From positions 52,178,079 through 52,242,078 of the forward strand of contig CM049309.1 of the NCBI GenBank assembly GCA_026874595.1: a stretch of 64,000 nucleotides of DNA, written 5' to 3'. This DNA comes from Sipunculus nudus (taxonomy: Eukaryota > Annelida > Sipuncula > Golfingiida > Sipunculidae). Made by a program: the position numbers and the translations under genes. Under the pieces are notes generated by a model. That model had not been told where the DNA came from. It searched no databases and worked only from the letters and a program-made list of their open reading frames with translations. How positions within the stretch are numbered: the first letter of the stretch is position 1; each line of letters starts with the position of its first letter. Below are positions 48,070 through 59,717 of this stretch, piece by piece.

Positions 48070-48775
48070 CAAAACTCTGCGTTCGTTTCCAGAGAACTCC
48101 TCTGAGATCCTTGGTCCTATCTTTCCGAAACCCAACTTAGTTGTTCCCTTCACCTATGTGGTTGTCCCTAACAAAGACAGGTGGCACCATCAGCATGTGC
48201 AATCCTTTCTGTGCAGTACAAAGCTGGGTGTCTTTTAGATAACAGCCCATATCTCAGGAGTGGTTTAATGTATTAAGCTGAAAGTTTGCATGTCCATAGA
48301 ACTTAGATCTCTCCATCTCATTATCATGACTGGTGGCGCCACCAACAATACTTTTTGCGTAGTGTTCATCATTGCATTTGCCATCTTGTCATCTTAGTTG
48401 TTCTTCAATGTATTGGCTTGAAATTGTGCATGTTAATAGATCATCAACATCTACATCTCATTAACAAGACTCTTGGGACCATCTGCAGTCATTTTTGTGT
48501 GGTGTCTATCTGTATATTAGCTTTTGATGAAAATTGCTCAAGTCTTAGGAATGGTTCAAGATATTGGTCTGAAATTTGGCATGTCCATCCATCTTGGTAA
48601 GTTTTCTTAAAAACCAGCTACCTACCACCTACCTTCCCATTTTTGTAGAATAATTAATGCCCTTTTCTCAGGAGTGATTCGCAATAATAGCCTGAAATGG
48701 TGCATGGACTCTTCCATCTTGTACTCAAGACTCATGGTGCCATCTGCAAATGTTTTCCTGTGGCGTCCATCATCT
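48070..48775 (+). mobile_element. A-like monomer block inside B3
   Basis: GCGTTCGTTTCCAGAGAACTCCTCTGAG opens it, then ATATCTCAGGAGTGGTTTAATG monomers, one with a perfect GGTGGCGCCACC (48332). B text resumes at TTTATGAAACCTTCAAATG. It has no CTAG end. Confidence 0.55.
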
Positions 48776-49045
48776 ATTTATGAAACCTTCAAATGAAGTG
48801 GTCATCTGTCAAAAAGCCCATTGAAACCCATTTCTTAGGACTCATCATGAAGTCATGATTTGTTGGCACTCTGGCAGTCATTTTGCTCATTTATAAAAAT
48901 TCCTTGAATTCAGCTGAGCTTCATGGCCCATGGGCCACTAGTATTGTATCAGTGGGCATAACCAGTATTTCCTGTGGTGACTGTATCAGTGGATATTGCC
49001 ATTAATTCCAATGGCTTTCTGTCATGGACTTGTATGTCCTTTGAC

Positions 49046-49839
49046 ATTATATCTATATACTGCTATTTTATAAGTACATTAAATTCAGATGATGTGGTCA
49101 TAGACCCCATTAAAAACATTAACACCATGTGTACAGATTCATTTGTGTTATACATAATTCAAAGCAATGCTGTTATTAAATTAGGAAGCCAGTGCTGATA
49201 AAAATAAGATTAAATTAAGTGACTAAAACAGATTTCAGCAAGTATATCAAGAAAAATCATCCATCATTTCTCCTAATCTTGATAACGGTCAGGTCAATCT
49301 TCTTGGTAAGTTTTTATTTGATTGTTTTCTTTTTGTAATCTACTTTGTGGTGTTTGTCCTCAGTTTCTTAATTTGTTTATCCTTTTTCTATTTTTCACAT
49401 GTGTAACTGAGACTTTTCAGTAAATGGAAGCTTATAGGTGGGATTTTCACAAACAGGTCAGTTGGTGCATGTAGCAGTGCTCATGAATGTGAATTATTGA
49501 CTAGCGGAAATCTGGTTCCGCCATAAACTGTGGAGCTGGGATCTTCATGCAATAAAGAAAGCAGAGGTGGAATAATCGTTATTCCCTGAGGAGAATTGCC
49601 CTTTCATCACCAGATAAAATGCAGGTGATCGCAGAAATTACAGATGTATTGACTGTTAATCGAGGCCTTGGTGACCTTGGTCATGTTTATTCCAATTTAT
49701 TATGCATGTTTATGCTAATTTTCAGTTGCAGTGTATTTTCATAAAACATTTGTTTTCTAACAAGTTCTAATGAGCCAGTTGATCTCCTCTCATAATTTAC
49801 AGATTTGATAGGTTTTGTTTTTTTGTTCTATCTTTATCA

Positions 49840-49842
<3 letters not shown>
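49046..49842. other. Unique DNA with an enhancer-like block
   Basis: No gene or repeat boundary. The block 49440-49740 is listed separately. Confidence 0.4.
49440..49740. promoter_or_regulatory. Candidate enhancer-like block with POU/forkhead-like words
   Basis: Repeat-free, with TGACCTTGGTCA (nuclear-receptor-like, about 49671), TATGCATGTTTATGCTAAT (POU- and forkhead-like, about 49701) and AAACTGTGG. Texture suggests a conserved non-coding element. No conservation data. Confidence 0.25.
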
Positions 49843-49905
<63 letters not shown>

Positions 49906-49911
49906 ATTATT
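49843..49911. repeat. (TA)n followed by (TTA)n
   Basis: Alternating TA to about 49901, then four TTA units. Confidence 0.95.
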
Positions 49912-50248
49912 AGTTTGTTATCCACCAAAGTTTCCCTGGATCGGCCACACTTACATGGACAAACAGGCGCCATCCCAGTTACCATTGCCAATAGTGATTT
50001 GTGCAAAGCCGGCAAAACTGAGGTGTCAGCAGCTGGCGTCCACACAGTAAAGGTGAACAGACCAGGACAACTGCATGTCTGGTGACAAATGAATTGTGGC
50101 TTTTGTTGACACCTTGGCAACAGACATGCCCAAGAGTACAAAGTATGCCTGCTGAATAAAAACGAAGCTGTTTTCTCATGCTTCCACCTAAATCCCAATC
50201 ACTATGCCTTGGTCCCTGCATCAGCCAGGGCTTATGTATAGCATACAT
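49912..50248. other. GC-richer island with overlapping open frames on both strands
   Basis: Frames stay open on plus (to 50085) and minus (up to 133 codons, including the Tyr-Ile microsatellite). The plus frame reads DRPHLHGQTGAIPVTIANSD and AGVHTVKVNRPGQLHVW, which looks more protein-like than most here. No splice sites or family recognised. May be a decayed coding or transposon fragment. Confidence 0.25.
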
Positions 50249-50539
50249 GAAATGCCTACAATGTAATGTATGGCTAGCAGAGATAATCCATTAATTTATC
50301 TAGTATGAAATCCATTTAATAAAATTTCACAAATAAATATTTTAGATAGGGCATAGAAATATTGGATAGTACCACTAGCTGTTGGTGTATATTATTCAGT
50401 ATGCCACCCTGAGCTGACTGTGACTGGTTCATACATTTAGGATTTACTGTATTTCACAGATCCCAAATAATACTGTTATACCTTCACATGGAGGTGTTAT
50501 GTTTTCTTTGCCTTTTGCTAGTTTGTTACCATCTTTCCT

Positions 50540-51020
50540 GAAAAAATTATATATGAATGGATCAAATGTGTGAATGTCTGAATTAATAATAAAGAAAAAG
50601 AACAATACAAAACTGTTAATCTAAGATCCCACTATATGAATGGATTTTAATAAAATGTGTGAATGTGAAAACTTCTCAGAATTAATATAAAAAATGAGAA
50701 CAGTACAAAACTGTTTATCTAAGTTCGAACTATATGAATAAATTTTAGTGAAATGTGTGAATGTGAAAACTTGTCTGAATTTATATTAAAAATAAGAACA
50801 ACACAAAACGGTTAATCTAAGATCCAACTATATGAATGGATTTTAATGAAATATCTGAATGTAAAAACTTCTCTGAATTAATATTAAAAATAAGAACAAT
50901 ACAAGACTGTCAATCTAAGATCCAACTATATGAATGGATTTTAATGAAATATCTGAATGTGAAAACTTCTCAGAATTAATATTAAAAATAAGAACAATAC
51001 AAGACTGTTAATCTTAGCTC
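50540..51020 (+). repeat. 98-bp minisatellite, about five units
   Basis: ACTATATGAA starts at 50631, 50729, 50827 and 50925, exactly 98 bp apart. Units read GGATTTTAATGAAAT, TGTGAATGTGAAAACTTCTC, AATTAATATTAAAAATAAG and ACTGTTAATCTAAGATCC. The last two units are most alike. Confidence 0.95.
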
Positions 51021-52760
51021 CTGATATTCTCTGAAATAATCATTTGAAACATCAGCATCCCCTGCATGATATTATAAGCCTACCCCTGATGACTGCCTGC
51101 GCTGGAGTGACATCAGGAAGACAGTCAGGTCTTGCTGCTGATGGATTGATGTCAGATGCTGTAACAGCATGCCAATCCAGCCGCTGACGGTTCAATCATC
51201 AAGCCTTATACAGCCAACTGTCTGCAGGCTCTGCAATGTCAATAATTATACCTCCATCAGGCAGCAAGGTATCGTGTGATCCTGTGGGTTGGTTGCATTG
51301 CTTGTCTTTTACTAGCAAGTTAACTCAGAAAGTTATGGACCAATATGATGAATTGTTTTTTGTTTGTTAGCGTTTTGTTTGCTAGATTAGCATTAGTGTT
51401 TGAAATGTAACAAATTTTGACTTTGAAGATTAACAGTTGAGACAAGTATTCCCAGCAATCCAACAGTGCCCAAGAAAAGAGAATTTGTTTCAAGTAGTAA
51501 CCACCTCTGATGAAAAGGTCCTGGTTTCTCTGTACTTGGGGCTGTGTAATATTAGTTAAATTTCACTCATTTTCTTTCAAAGATGGGGCAAGAGGATTTT
51601 GACCTACGGGGGAGACTGTTGTGAGCAAAGTGGTTGCTTTTAGGAAGATATTTACAAGAAAAGCGATTTTATAAACAAATTGATAGGTCTGTTAGCTTGG
51701 TTTACTGATTTTCTTGGCCTATCCAGATTTTTAGACCAGAGAGAACCAGAGGAAATTTAAACCAGAAGAAATTGACCCAAGAAGATTGTCCTTGATAAAA
51801 TGGTGTTTAAAATACATGATGTAGCAACACCTGCTGTTTTTTGTGGCCGACCTACAATCGTTGTGCCATCATGAATCTTCCTGAATAGCCACAAGGAGAG
51901 ACGGAATAACGATTTATACCAGCAAGCTGTCACTGTTGCAAACAATGGATAGATTTAAACACAGCTCTTCCTTTGTATTAAAATCAGGGGAGGATAATTT
52001 CCAGAGTAAAGGACCAGTAAAAGCAAGGGAAGATAGGATATTGTAAACTCTTTGTGCAGATAGGCAGGGCACATGTAACAAGGATTAGAGGAGATAAATA
52101 ATGAATAATTTAAACACAGAGTCATATGGCTTTGCTAACTTATGATTATGTTGGGTGAATAACAGTGGCAGGAAGGATGACATATAGTTTATGTATATGT
52201 TTTTTAAGGAGGACTAAGCACACATGCTGTATTGTTTATATTAGGCCTGTGAATTGTGAGGGGCTTTTGAATCAATTCAATTAATCAATTCTTTACCTTT
52301 AACTTTTTGTCCATTTTACTACTATTTTAGTGTCAAATTTCAGACTTTCCTGTAAATAAAAACAAATATTTACCATAATGGAAATTAGTTAATTGTTGGA
52401 AAAATATTGCTTGCCCTCTGTTTATTGCCTCCAATTTCGTTCCTATGCAAGTGGAGCGCTTTACAACCAAGTATTGAAATGATATCTTGAGCACATACAC
52501 AATAAAAAGTCTTGACATTGCAGCTTGCTCCATCAATGTTGATAGATCACTTATAATCAAAACAAATAAATTTGGAGGTTATGAATTTATAATGTAATTG
52601 ATGCATTGTTACACCCCTAGTTGATGTTATAGGCAGGATTATCCCTGTTTAAAGAACCATCTGAGCCTACAAGTGAATTCTCAAAACAGTAATGCTGAAA
52701 GGAGTATTGAGTAAGCACTCGTGTTTGAAATATAGACTCAAGCCTCCATGTAGGTGTGTA
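51021..52760. other. Mostly unannotated DNA
   Basis: Includes R copy 2 (51405-51520, aligned with 38465-38580). No gene or other repeat end is visible. Confidence 0.4.
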
Positions 52761-55700
52761 TTTTAAGCCAACCTGTGAGCTTATGTGATGGTGCTGTGGC
52801 CTCCATCGTGCGTCGTCACCATAGCAAACTCAAAAACGGCAGGAGCTAGCATCACCAATTTTTTTTGCAAATAATCAGTCATCTGAAAAACTCTATCAGA
52901 ATTTGCTTATTTTTTTTTCTTACTGTATTTTCTTTCTGCCGTCCATGGCTATAAGTCAGAAACCGTCAGAGCTAGCAGCTCCAAATTATATGTAAGAATT
53001 AGTCACATGTGAAACTTGGTGCCCTGGAGCTTATTATTGGGTATGTGCATTAATTTAGATTTTAATGGGGAAAAGCTAAAAAAACTTTAAAAATCTTCTC
53101 CGAAACTGTCTAGTCAAATTGTCCAATATTTCACAGAAATGATCCCTGGAACAATCTCACTCAAGTTTGTTCGAATGGTTCCAGTTCGGAAATTTTTAGC
53201 CGAGTTACAGGAGGTTGAACTTAGTCATCTGTCCAAAAAATTCTAAGAAAAGGCTGGCCCTATCATCAGCAAATTTTCTGCCAATGTTGGTCACGAGTCA
53301 TATCTGAAATTGAGGTATTGGTGGCGCCAGCTGCATCGGCCTTTTTTGTACAGGGGTCATCAGTACCTGTATCACAGTGAGAGCTACAAAATACTTCTTC
53401 TCTGAAACCATATGGCCAAATTGTTTAATATCCCACAGAAATAGTCATCTGTCCAAAAATCTCAGAAACAGCTTGCCCTATCATCACGAAATTTTATGCC
53501 AATGTTGGTCACATGAGTCATATCTGAAATTGAGGTATTGGTGGCGCCAGCTGCATTGGCCTTTTTTGTACAGGTCTTCAGTACCTATATCACACTGAGG
53601 GCTACAAAATACTTCTTCTCTGAAACCATTTGGCTAAATTATTTAATATCGCACAGAAATGATCCTAGAGTAGTGCTTTCTGAAGTTTGTTCAAACGGTC
53701 TCTGTTCAGTGACTTTTGGTTGAGTTATGGGAAGCTTAATTTAGTCATATGTCATAACAGCCCTTTTTAGCTCAGTAGCTACAAAGATCTTTATCTCAAA
53801 AACCACTGGGCAAAATTCTTAAATGTCACACATTAATTATCTTCAGATGTTGAAAATTCAGGTTTGTTCAAATGGTTTTGGTTCAGTGCTTTTTGGCTGA
53901 GTTACAGGAAGCTAAACTTAAAGTTTACCCATACTATCTTGAAAACGGCAATAGTTAGCATCACAAAATTTTATGCAAAAAATTAATAATCTAAAAAACA
54001 GATTTTGCTTTTTTTTTGGCTAACTGCATTTTCTTAGATTTTATAGGGAAAAAGCTAAAAAACGCTTTAAAAATCTTCTTTTCTGAAACTGTTCAGCCAA
54101 ATTGTCCAATATTTCACAGAAATGATCCCTGGAACAATCTCTCTCTAGTTTGTTTGAATGGTTTAGGTTCAGTGATTTTTGGATGAGTTACAGCTAGTTG
54201 AACTTAGTCATCTATCCAAAAAAGCATACTAAAATTACAGTCTTAGAAACGGCTGGAGCTATCATCACAAAATTTTATGCCAATGTTGGTCACATGAGTC
54301 ATATCTGAAATTAAGGTATTGGTGGCGCCACCTGCATTGGCCTTTTTTGTACAGGGGTCATCAGTGCCCGTATCATACTGACAGCTACAAAAAACTTCTT
54401 CTCTGAAACCATATGGCCAAATTGTTTAATATCACACAGAAATGATTCTAGGATAGTGCTTTCTGAAGTTTGTTCAAATGGTCAGTGACTTTTGGCTGAG
54501 TTATGGGAAGCTGAATTTAGTCATATGCCATAACAGCCTATTTTAGCTCAGTGGCTACAAAGATCTTCTTATAAAAAAAACACTGGGCCAAATTCTTAAA
54601 TCTCACACATTAATTATGTGTGAATTTTGGCTGAGTTATGAAAAGCTTAACTTCGCCAATTTGCTTTATTTTTCCATATGAGTTATAAACCTGCAAAACA
54701 TTTTTTGACTGATGCCATTGAGGCCAATTTGTTTCATATTTTACAAGAATAATCCCCTGAATTATTCTTATAATAATTTCCTTTTATGGTTACAAAGAAT
54801 CAATTTTGGCTGAATTATAAAGATTGAATTGAGTCATTTTACCATATATGTTAGCTGTGTGAAGCAGATACATCTAGCCTGGAACCAGTTTATCAGCATC
54901 TGTTACATCATGCCTCCAGACATTTAGATTTCAGGTTATCTTTGGTTAATATTGACAAGAATGTATTTTTAAAACTTTTAAAAAATGTAGATTTATGATT
55001 TTAGATATTCCTTATGCCAGGCAATGTTTACAATCACAGGTATACGTTAACCCATACTATTTCGAAAACAACTGGAGCTAGCATCATAATTTGCAAAAAA
55101 TTAGCCATCTGAAAAAATCTGCATTTTCTCAGATTTTATAGAGAAAAAGCTAAAAAACCTTTAAAAATCTTCTCCTCCAAAACCGTCAAGCCAATTTGTT
55201 AAATATTTCACAGAAATAATCTTTTATACCATCTTTCTCAAGTTTGTTCAAATGGTTCAAGTTCTGTGAATTTTGGCCAAATTACAGGAAGTTGAACCTA
55301 GTCATCTGTCAAAAAAAGCATACTAAAATGACAATCTCAGAAACAGCCAGAGGTATCATCACCAAATTTTATGCCAGTCTTGGTCACTTGAGTCATATAT
55401 GAAATTCAGGTATTGATGGCACCACCTGCATTGACCTTTTTTTGTACGGGGTCATTGGTCATCTGTATATTACCTATAATTTCTCAGGAATAGCAGGAGC
55501 TACCATCCCCAGATTTTATGCAATAATCTGTCACATATAAAATGTTGTGGGATTCAGCTTATTTTTTTGCTATCTGCATTTACTAGGATTTTATAGGAGA
55601 AAAGCTGAAAAACCTTTAAAAGTCTTCTTGTAAACAGTACAGCCACATTGTTCAATATTTTACAGAAATGATCCCAGAGGCAAGCCCTCTCAAGTTTGTT

Positions 55701-57887
55701 CATATGGTTTGCATTTGATGAATTTTAGTGGAGTTAAATGAATTTGAACAGTAATTTGGCCAAGTAAGCATACTTCCATAGTTATCTCAGAAATGACAGA
55801 AGCTAGCATTACCAAGTATTGTGCAAATGTTGGTCACATGACTCATATTTGAAGTTGCAGATTTTGTGGTGCCACCTACATTGACCTGTTTTTTATGGGC
55901 AAAAACCTCATAATTTTAGCCTCTTTCAGCTTAAAATGTTGATGGTGAAACTGTCAAGTTGAATCGTTCAATTTTTCAAAAGAATTATCCTAGGACATGG
56001 TTCTTTCAATCATATCAGAGAAGCTTAAGTTGGTCTTAACGCCATTATTATGTCTAACTCAAACTGAGGACTGCAAAACTGTTCTTCTAAAAAAATTTTG
56101 TTTCAATTATAACTTCTGTAACATGGCACAAAAATTATTCTTAAGTGGCCTTTGTTCAAAATTACTTGAATAATTTTTGGGAGAATTATTGGACCTTTAA
56201 CAATGAAAGAACTGCATCTTTTAATATTTTAGATATTTCGATATAAAGTTTATGAATATTTCAGCTTGAAAAAAAGCATTTTAGCCAAAGTCTTTCAGTA
56301 TGTGTTAACAGTTTTGCCAACAGGCCAAGATTGTGTCTGTATATTTAAATAGGTTAAGAAAGTGCCAACTGTTTCAGATTTGGCAATAGATCAAGAGTTC
56401 ATTCAGTGCAGTCAGATATAGGCCAAGATTCAATCAGTGCAGCCAAGCACAAGGCATGTGATCCCCTCATGGGTGACATGTGAACACTTCATGGGCACCA
56501 TGTGATCACCTCATGGGTGTCATGCCCCTTAGGGCTGCATGTGGAGCCAATCTATTTATAGCTTTGGCAGACTGCCAACTGTATCAGATTAGAGTTCACT
56601 CAGTGCAGCCAGGTACAGGTCAAAAGTTCACCCAGTCTCGCCAGGTGCAGGTCATGAGTTCATTCAGTGAATATTTTTCTATTTATTTACTATAAAAGAC
56701 AACAATCATGTCAGTTTCTCAGCTGTGATTACATCTGGTGTCCCAAAACCCGGTGTGTTTAGTGATCACAAGTGGATGCCCTATACTAATCACCCTGTCT
56801 GTCTGTCTGTTTGTATGTCCGTCTGTCTGTCAATCTGTCCATCCACACAAATTTATTTCAAGACGATAACTCCAGGTTGGATTGGCACATGGATTTCAAA
56901 CTTGACTTAGACATGGCCCACCACTAAAGCAAGAACCTATATGATTTTGGGGTCATGAGGTAAATGGTCAAGGTCACAGGACTCACTTAATTAAAAAGAT
57001 TATGGCTGCATTTTAAACTAAGCTTTTCATCCCAAACTTTTCGTCTTGAGCATTTAGCTGACTTGCCAGTATGGGAGAGCATAAATTAATATGGGGTCAC
57101 AAGGTCAAAGGTCAAGGTCACAGGACCCATTTTTTTAAAAGGAATGTGTATGCATTTGAAGCTTAACTTTTCATCGCAAACCTTCCATCTTCAAGATATT
57201 GCTAACCTGCCACTAGGGGAAGATTCTCTTTGATTTTTTGGTCATAGATCAAAGGTCAAGGTCACAGGCCCCATCCATTCACAATTTAGTTTATGGATGA
57301 TAATTCTGCTTTGGATAGACAGACTGGATCCAAACTTGATTTCATAATGACCAACCACATAAGTAAATTCATTTTGATTTTCAGGGTCCAGCTATCTAAG
57401 TTGAAGGTCACAGAAGCCACATCTTTAAAAAGATTGTGGATGCACTGTCAAACTTTTCATTCTGAACTTTCCAACATTCACATATGGCTTACTTGCCCAA
57501 AGTGGGGAAACCTGAAGAATTTGAGGTTATCTGGTCAGAGGTCAAGGTCACTTTTTAAAAGATTGTTACAATAATCCTAATGCTGCAAGTTCAAGGATAT
57601 TAAGTTCTAAGATTTTTTGGTCACAAGGTCATTGGTTAAGGTAAAAAAATTTCTTTAAAATATCCTTATAGACAAATTCTGCTGAGCGTTGAGACCAGTG
57701 GGTCCCTAGTTGTATTGTCTGCACCCATGCCAGAATTTTAGCAGTGATGTTTGTGTAATTGTTTCTTATTCAAAATGTTTAGTACCTGCATTGTTCATAT
57801 ACATGAGAAGTAATGGTCGTGCATTGAAGCATTATACCTGGTGTATTTCCCAATGCACAGGTTCGCATTAGGCCTGTAGGCCTTGTT
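52761..57887 (+). mobile_element. C4: expanded Helentron-like C element
   Basis: Starts TTTTAAGCCAACCTGTGAGC and ends GCACAGGTTCGCATT, AGGCCTGTAGGCCTTGTT at 57855-57887. The body has many TCAAGTTTGTTCAAATGG and GAGGTATTGGTGGCGCCA monomers (perfect GGTGGCGCCACC at 54321) and parts of it are repeated in order (compare 53000-53900 with 54040-54640), suggesting internal duplication. E is nested near the 3' end. Coding-free. Confidence 0.65.
56720..57712 (+). mobile_element. E: GGTCAAGGTCACAGG tandem element nested in C4
   Basis: A CTGTCTGTCTGTCTG-rich seed (56793-56835) precedes about 140-150-bp monomers marked by AGGTCAAGGTCACAGG near 56965, 57105 and 57250. It ends GAGCGTTGAGACCAGTGGGTCCCTAG, a small GACC/GGTC hairpin. 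C text resumes at GCACCCATGCCAGAATTT. Confidence 0.6.
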
Positions 57888-59319
57888 GGCTGAAATATGG
57901 AGATTTAATTGGGTCATTTTATAATATATGTTAGCGGTGTGATGCTGTTACATCTAGCCTGGCACCAGTTTATCAGCATCTATTACATCATACCACTAGA
58001 CAGATTTCAGATTATCTGTGGTTAATATTGATAAGAATGTTTTTTAAAAAGCTTTTAAAAAGATTAGATTTATGATTTAAATTATTCATCATACCAGACA
58101 ATGTTACAATCATGGATATTCAGCCCTCTGTGGCTATACGAAGACGACTGTACATGGATTATAAATTATTGGTATCCATACTCAACTTAATTCAAGAATT
58201 TGCCATCAATGAGTTGTATCTGTATTATAATTTTGCATTCAGTATGCATCTGTAATAATTTTTCATATATTCCTGATTTCTTTAAAAAAGTCAGCTGAAA
58301 AGCGTTTTGTAAAATGTGGGAAAATTTATTTCAAAGTTATTTCAAGTAGGGTCCACTGAATTCTTTGTACAGATGGCAGCACTTATTTTACCATTGGCAG
58401 ATTGCCAGTGCCTTGATGTTGGTCAATTGCCAAGATGATGTCAGCTCTATAAAATGTTTTGGCACAGTGCCAGGATTGGAAGAAGTGCAGCCAGGTATAG
58501 GTCAAGAGTTCACTCAGTGCAGTAGCTGCATTCTACTTATAGCTGTGGCAGACTGCCCATTGCATCAGATTTGGCACCAAAGATCAGCCTGTATCTATTT
58601 ATAGCTTTGGCAGACTGCCAACTGTGTCAGATTATGCAACAGGTCAAGAGTAAACTCAGTGCAGCCAGGAGCAGGTCAAGAGTTCACTCAGTGCAGTAGC
58701 TTGAGCCTGAAATTTGTCACAGATCACTCAGGGGCAACTGCCTTGCTCACCTAAGCCTGGTCAGCCCAGTGCATCAAACTCAAGGGAAGGTTGATGTATT
58801 GGCCTCATATTTTGACCTGTCTATGCATCTTTGATGGCTTTCTCATCTACAAGACAGGTGTCCCCCACCTACACTGACTTTTGCACAGTGTATGCGCCTG
58901 CTTATTTCTACAGAGGAATTTGATACATCAGCCTCAAATTTGGCATATTTATACATATTGGATAGCTTTATTGTGTACAAGACTTCTGGCGCCACCTACA
59001 ATAATTTTTGCACAGTGTATGTCCCTGCTTATTTCGCATGAGGGGTTTGACATATCAGTCTGACATTGGGCATATGTATATATCTCTTCAGTGTTTACAA
59101 GACTGGTGGTTCCAGCTACAATCATTTTTGTGTTGTGTGCACCAGTGCCAGAATTTCAGCAGTGATGTTTGTGTAATTGTTTCTTGTTCAAAGTGTTTAC
59201 TACTTACATTGTTCTGATACATGTTACACATGTTCTTGAATAGTAATGGTCCAGCATTGAAGCATTATACCAGGTGTAATCTCATTGCACAGGTTCGCAT
59301 TAGGCCTGTAGGCCTTGTT
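57888..59319 (+). mobile_element. C5: 5'-truncated C element
   Basis: Directly abuts C4. Starts mid-body (GCTGAAATATGGAGATTTAATTG, compare 54825), with the GGCAGACTGCC, TTCACTCAGTGCAG and GCCACCTACA monomers, ending CACAGGTTCGCATT, AGGCCTGTAGGCCTTGTT at 59288-59319. Confidence 0.65.
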
Positions 59320-59510
59320 TAGGCATTTAAAGCCGACTCTTCGCCTACCTTGTCTGTAGAATTTATGTGATTCTGACTTACTCCCGAACATATTAATGAA
59401 CTGTTGGTAATTCCTAATGAGAAACATTCTTATTACACTTCTGTGATCGATGCATGAGCTTGTTTATACACAACTTGTTAGTAAACACAGCAATGTTGAC
59501 ACATGGTAAA

Positions 59511-59717
59511 GTAGAAGAAGTAGTAGTAGTTTATTTTTATTGTGACATGTACATCATATTTTAATTCCCAATGTATATACATACATATTCTAATTCGTAC
59601 CCGAGCCCCCTGGACTTAAATGTCACCAATTACTAGACATAGTTACATAGTTAAAACTGCAGGTTGAAATAACATATATACAAGAAAATTATCATGTTAA
59701 ACCAGACGTGTCTTCCT
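59511..59717 (-). mobile_element. Duplicated LINE 3' UTR fragment
   Basis: Same text as 60637-60843 through the tandem duplication. On the minus strand it ends AATAAAAATAAAC then a (TAC)n-like tail. It lacks the coding part. Confidence 0.7.

Larger units (their letters stand above)
46113..48941 (+). mobile_element. B3: Helentron-like B element
   Basis: Starts TTAGCTCAGCTGACTGAAAG, with the stem-loop AGCTCAG-C-TGACT-GAA-AGTCA-T-CTGAGCT, a CGTCCGTCTGTCC seed, and B monomers with CTGTTAACAGGGCAC. Ends TCAGCTGAGCTTCATGGCCCATGGGCCACTAG: the palindrome TGGCCCATGGGCCA replaces the TGACCCATGGGTCA of B1 and B2, a compensated change that keeps pairing. Confidence 0.8.
41879..49045 (+). mobile_element. 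G: hairpin-capped 36-38-bp minisatellite element, split twice
   Basis: Starts TATACGCCCGTCATATGACAGG (palindrome GTCATATGAC), then repeats of ATCAGTGGACATTACCA and TTTCCTATGGTA with a 36-38 bp period. The array occupies 41940-42108, 45820-46112 and 48942-49045, separated by B2 and B3. The flanks rejoin in phase, so the two B elements are later insertions without obvious target duplication. Confidence 0.7.

Noticed and set aside
41879-49045. CRISPR-like repeat-spacer array
   Set aside because: The repeats are contiguous diverged monomers without unique spacers, and the genome is eukaryotic.
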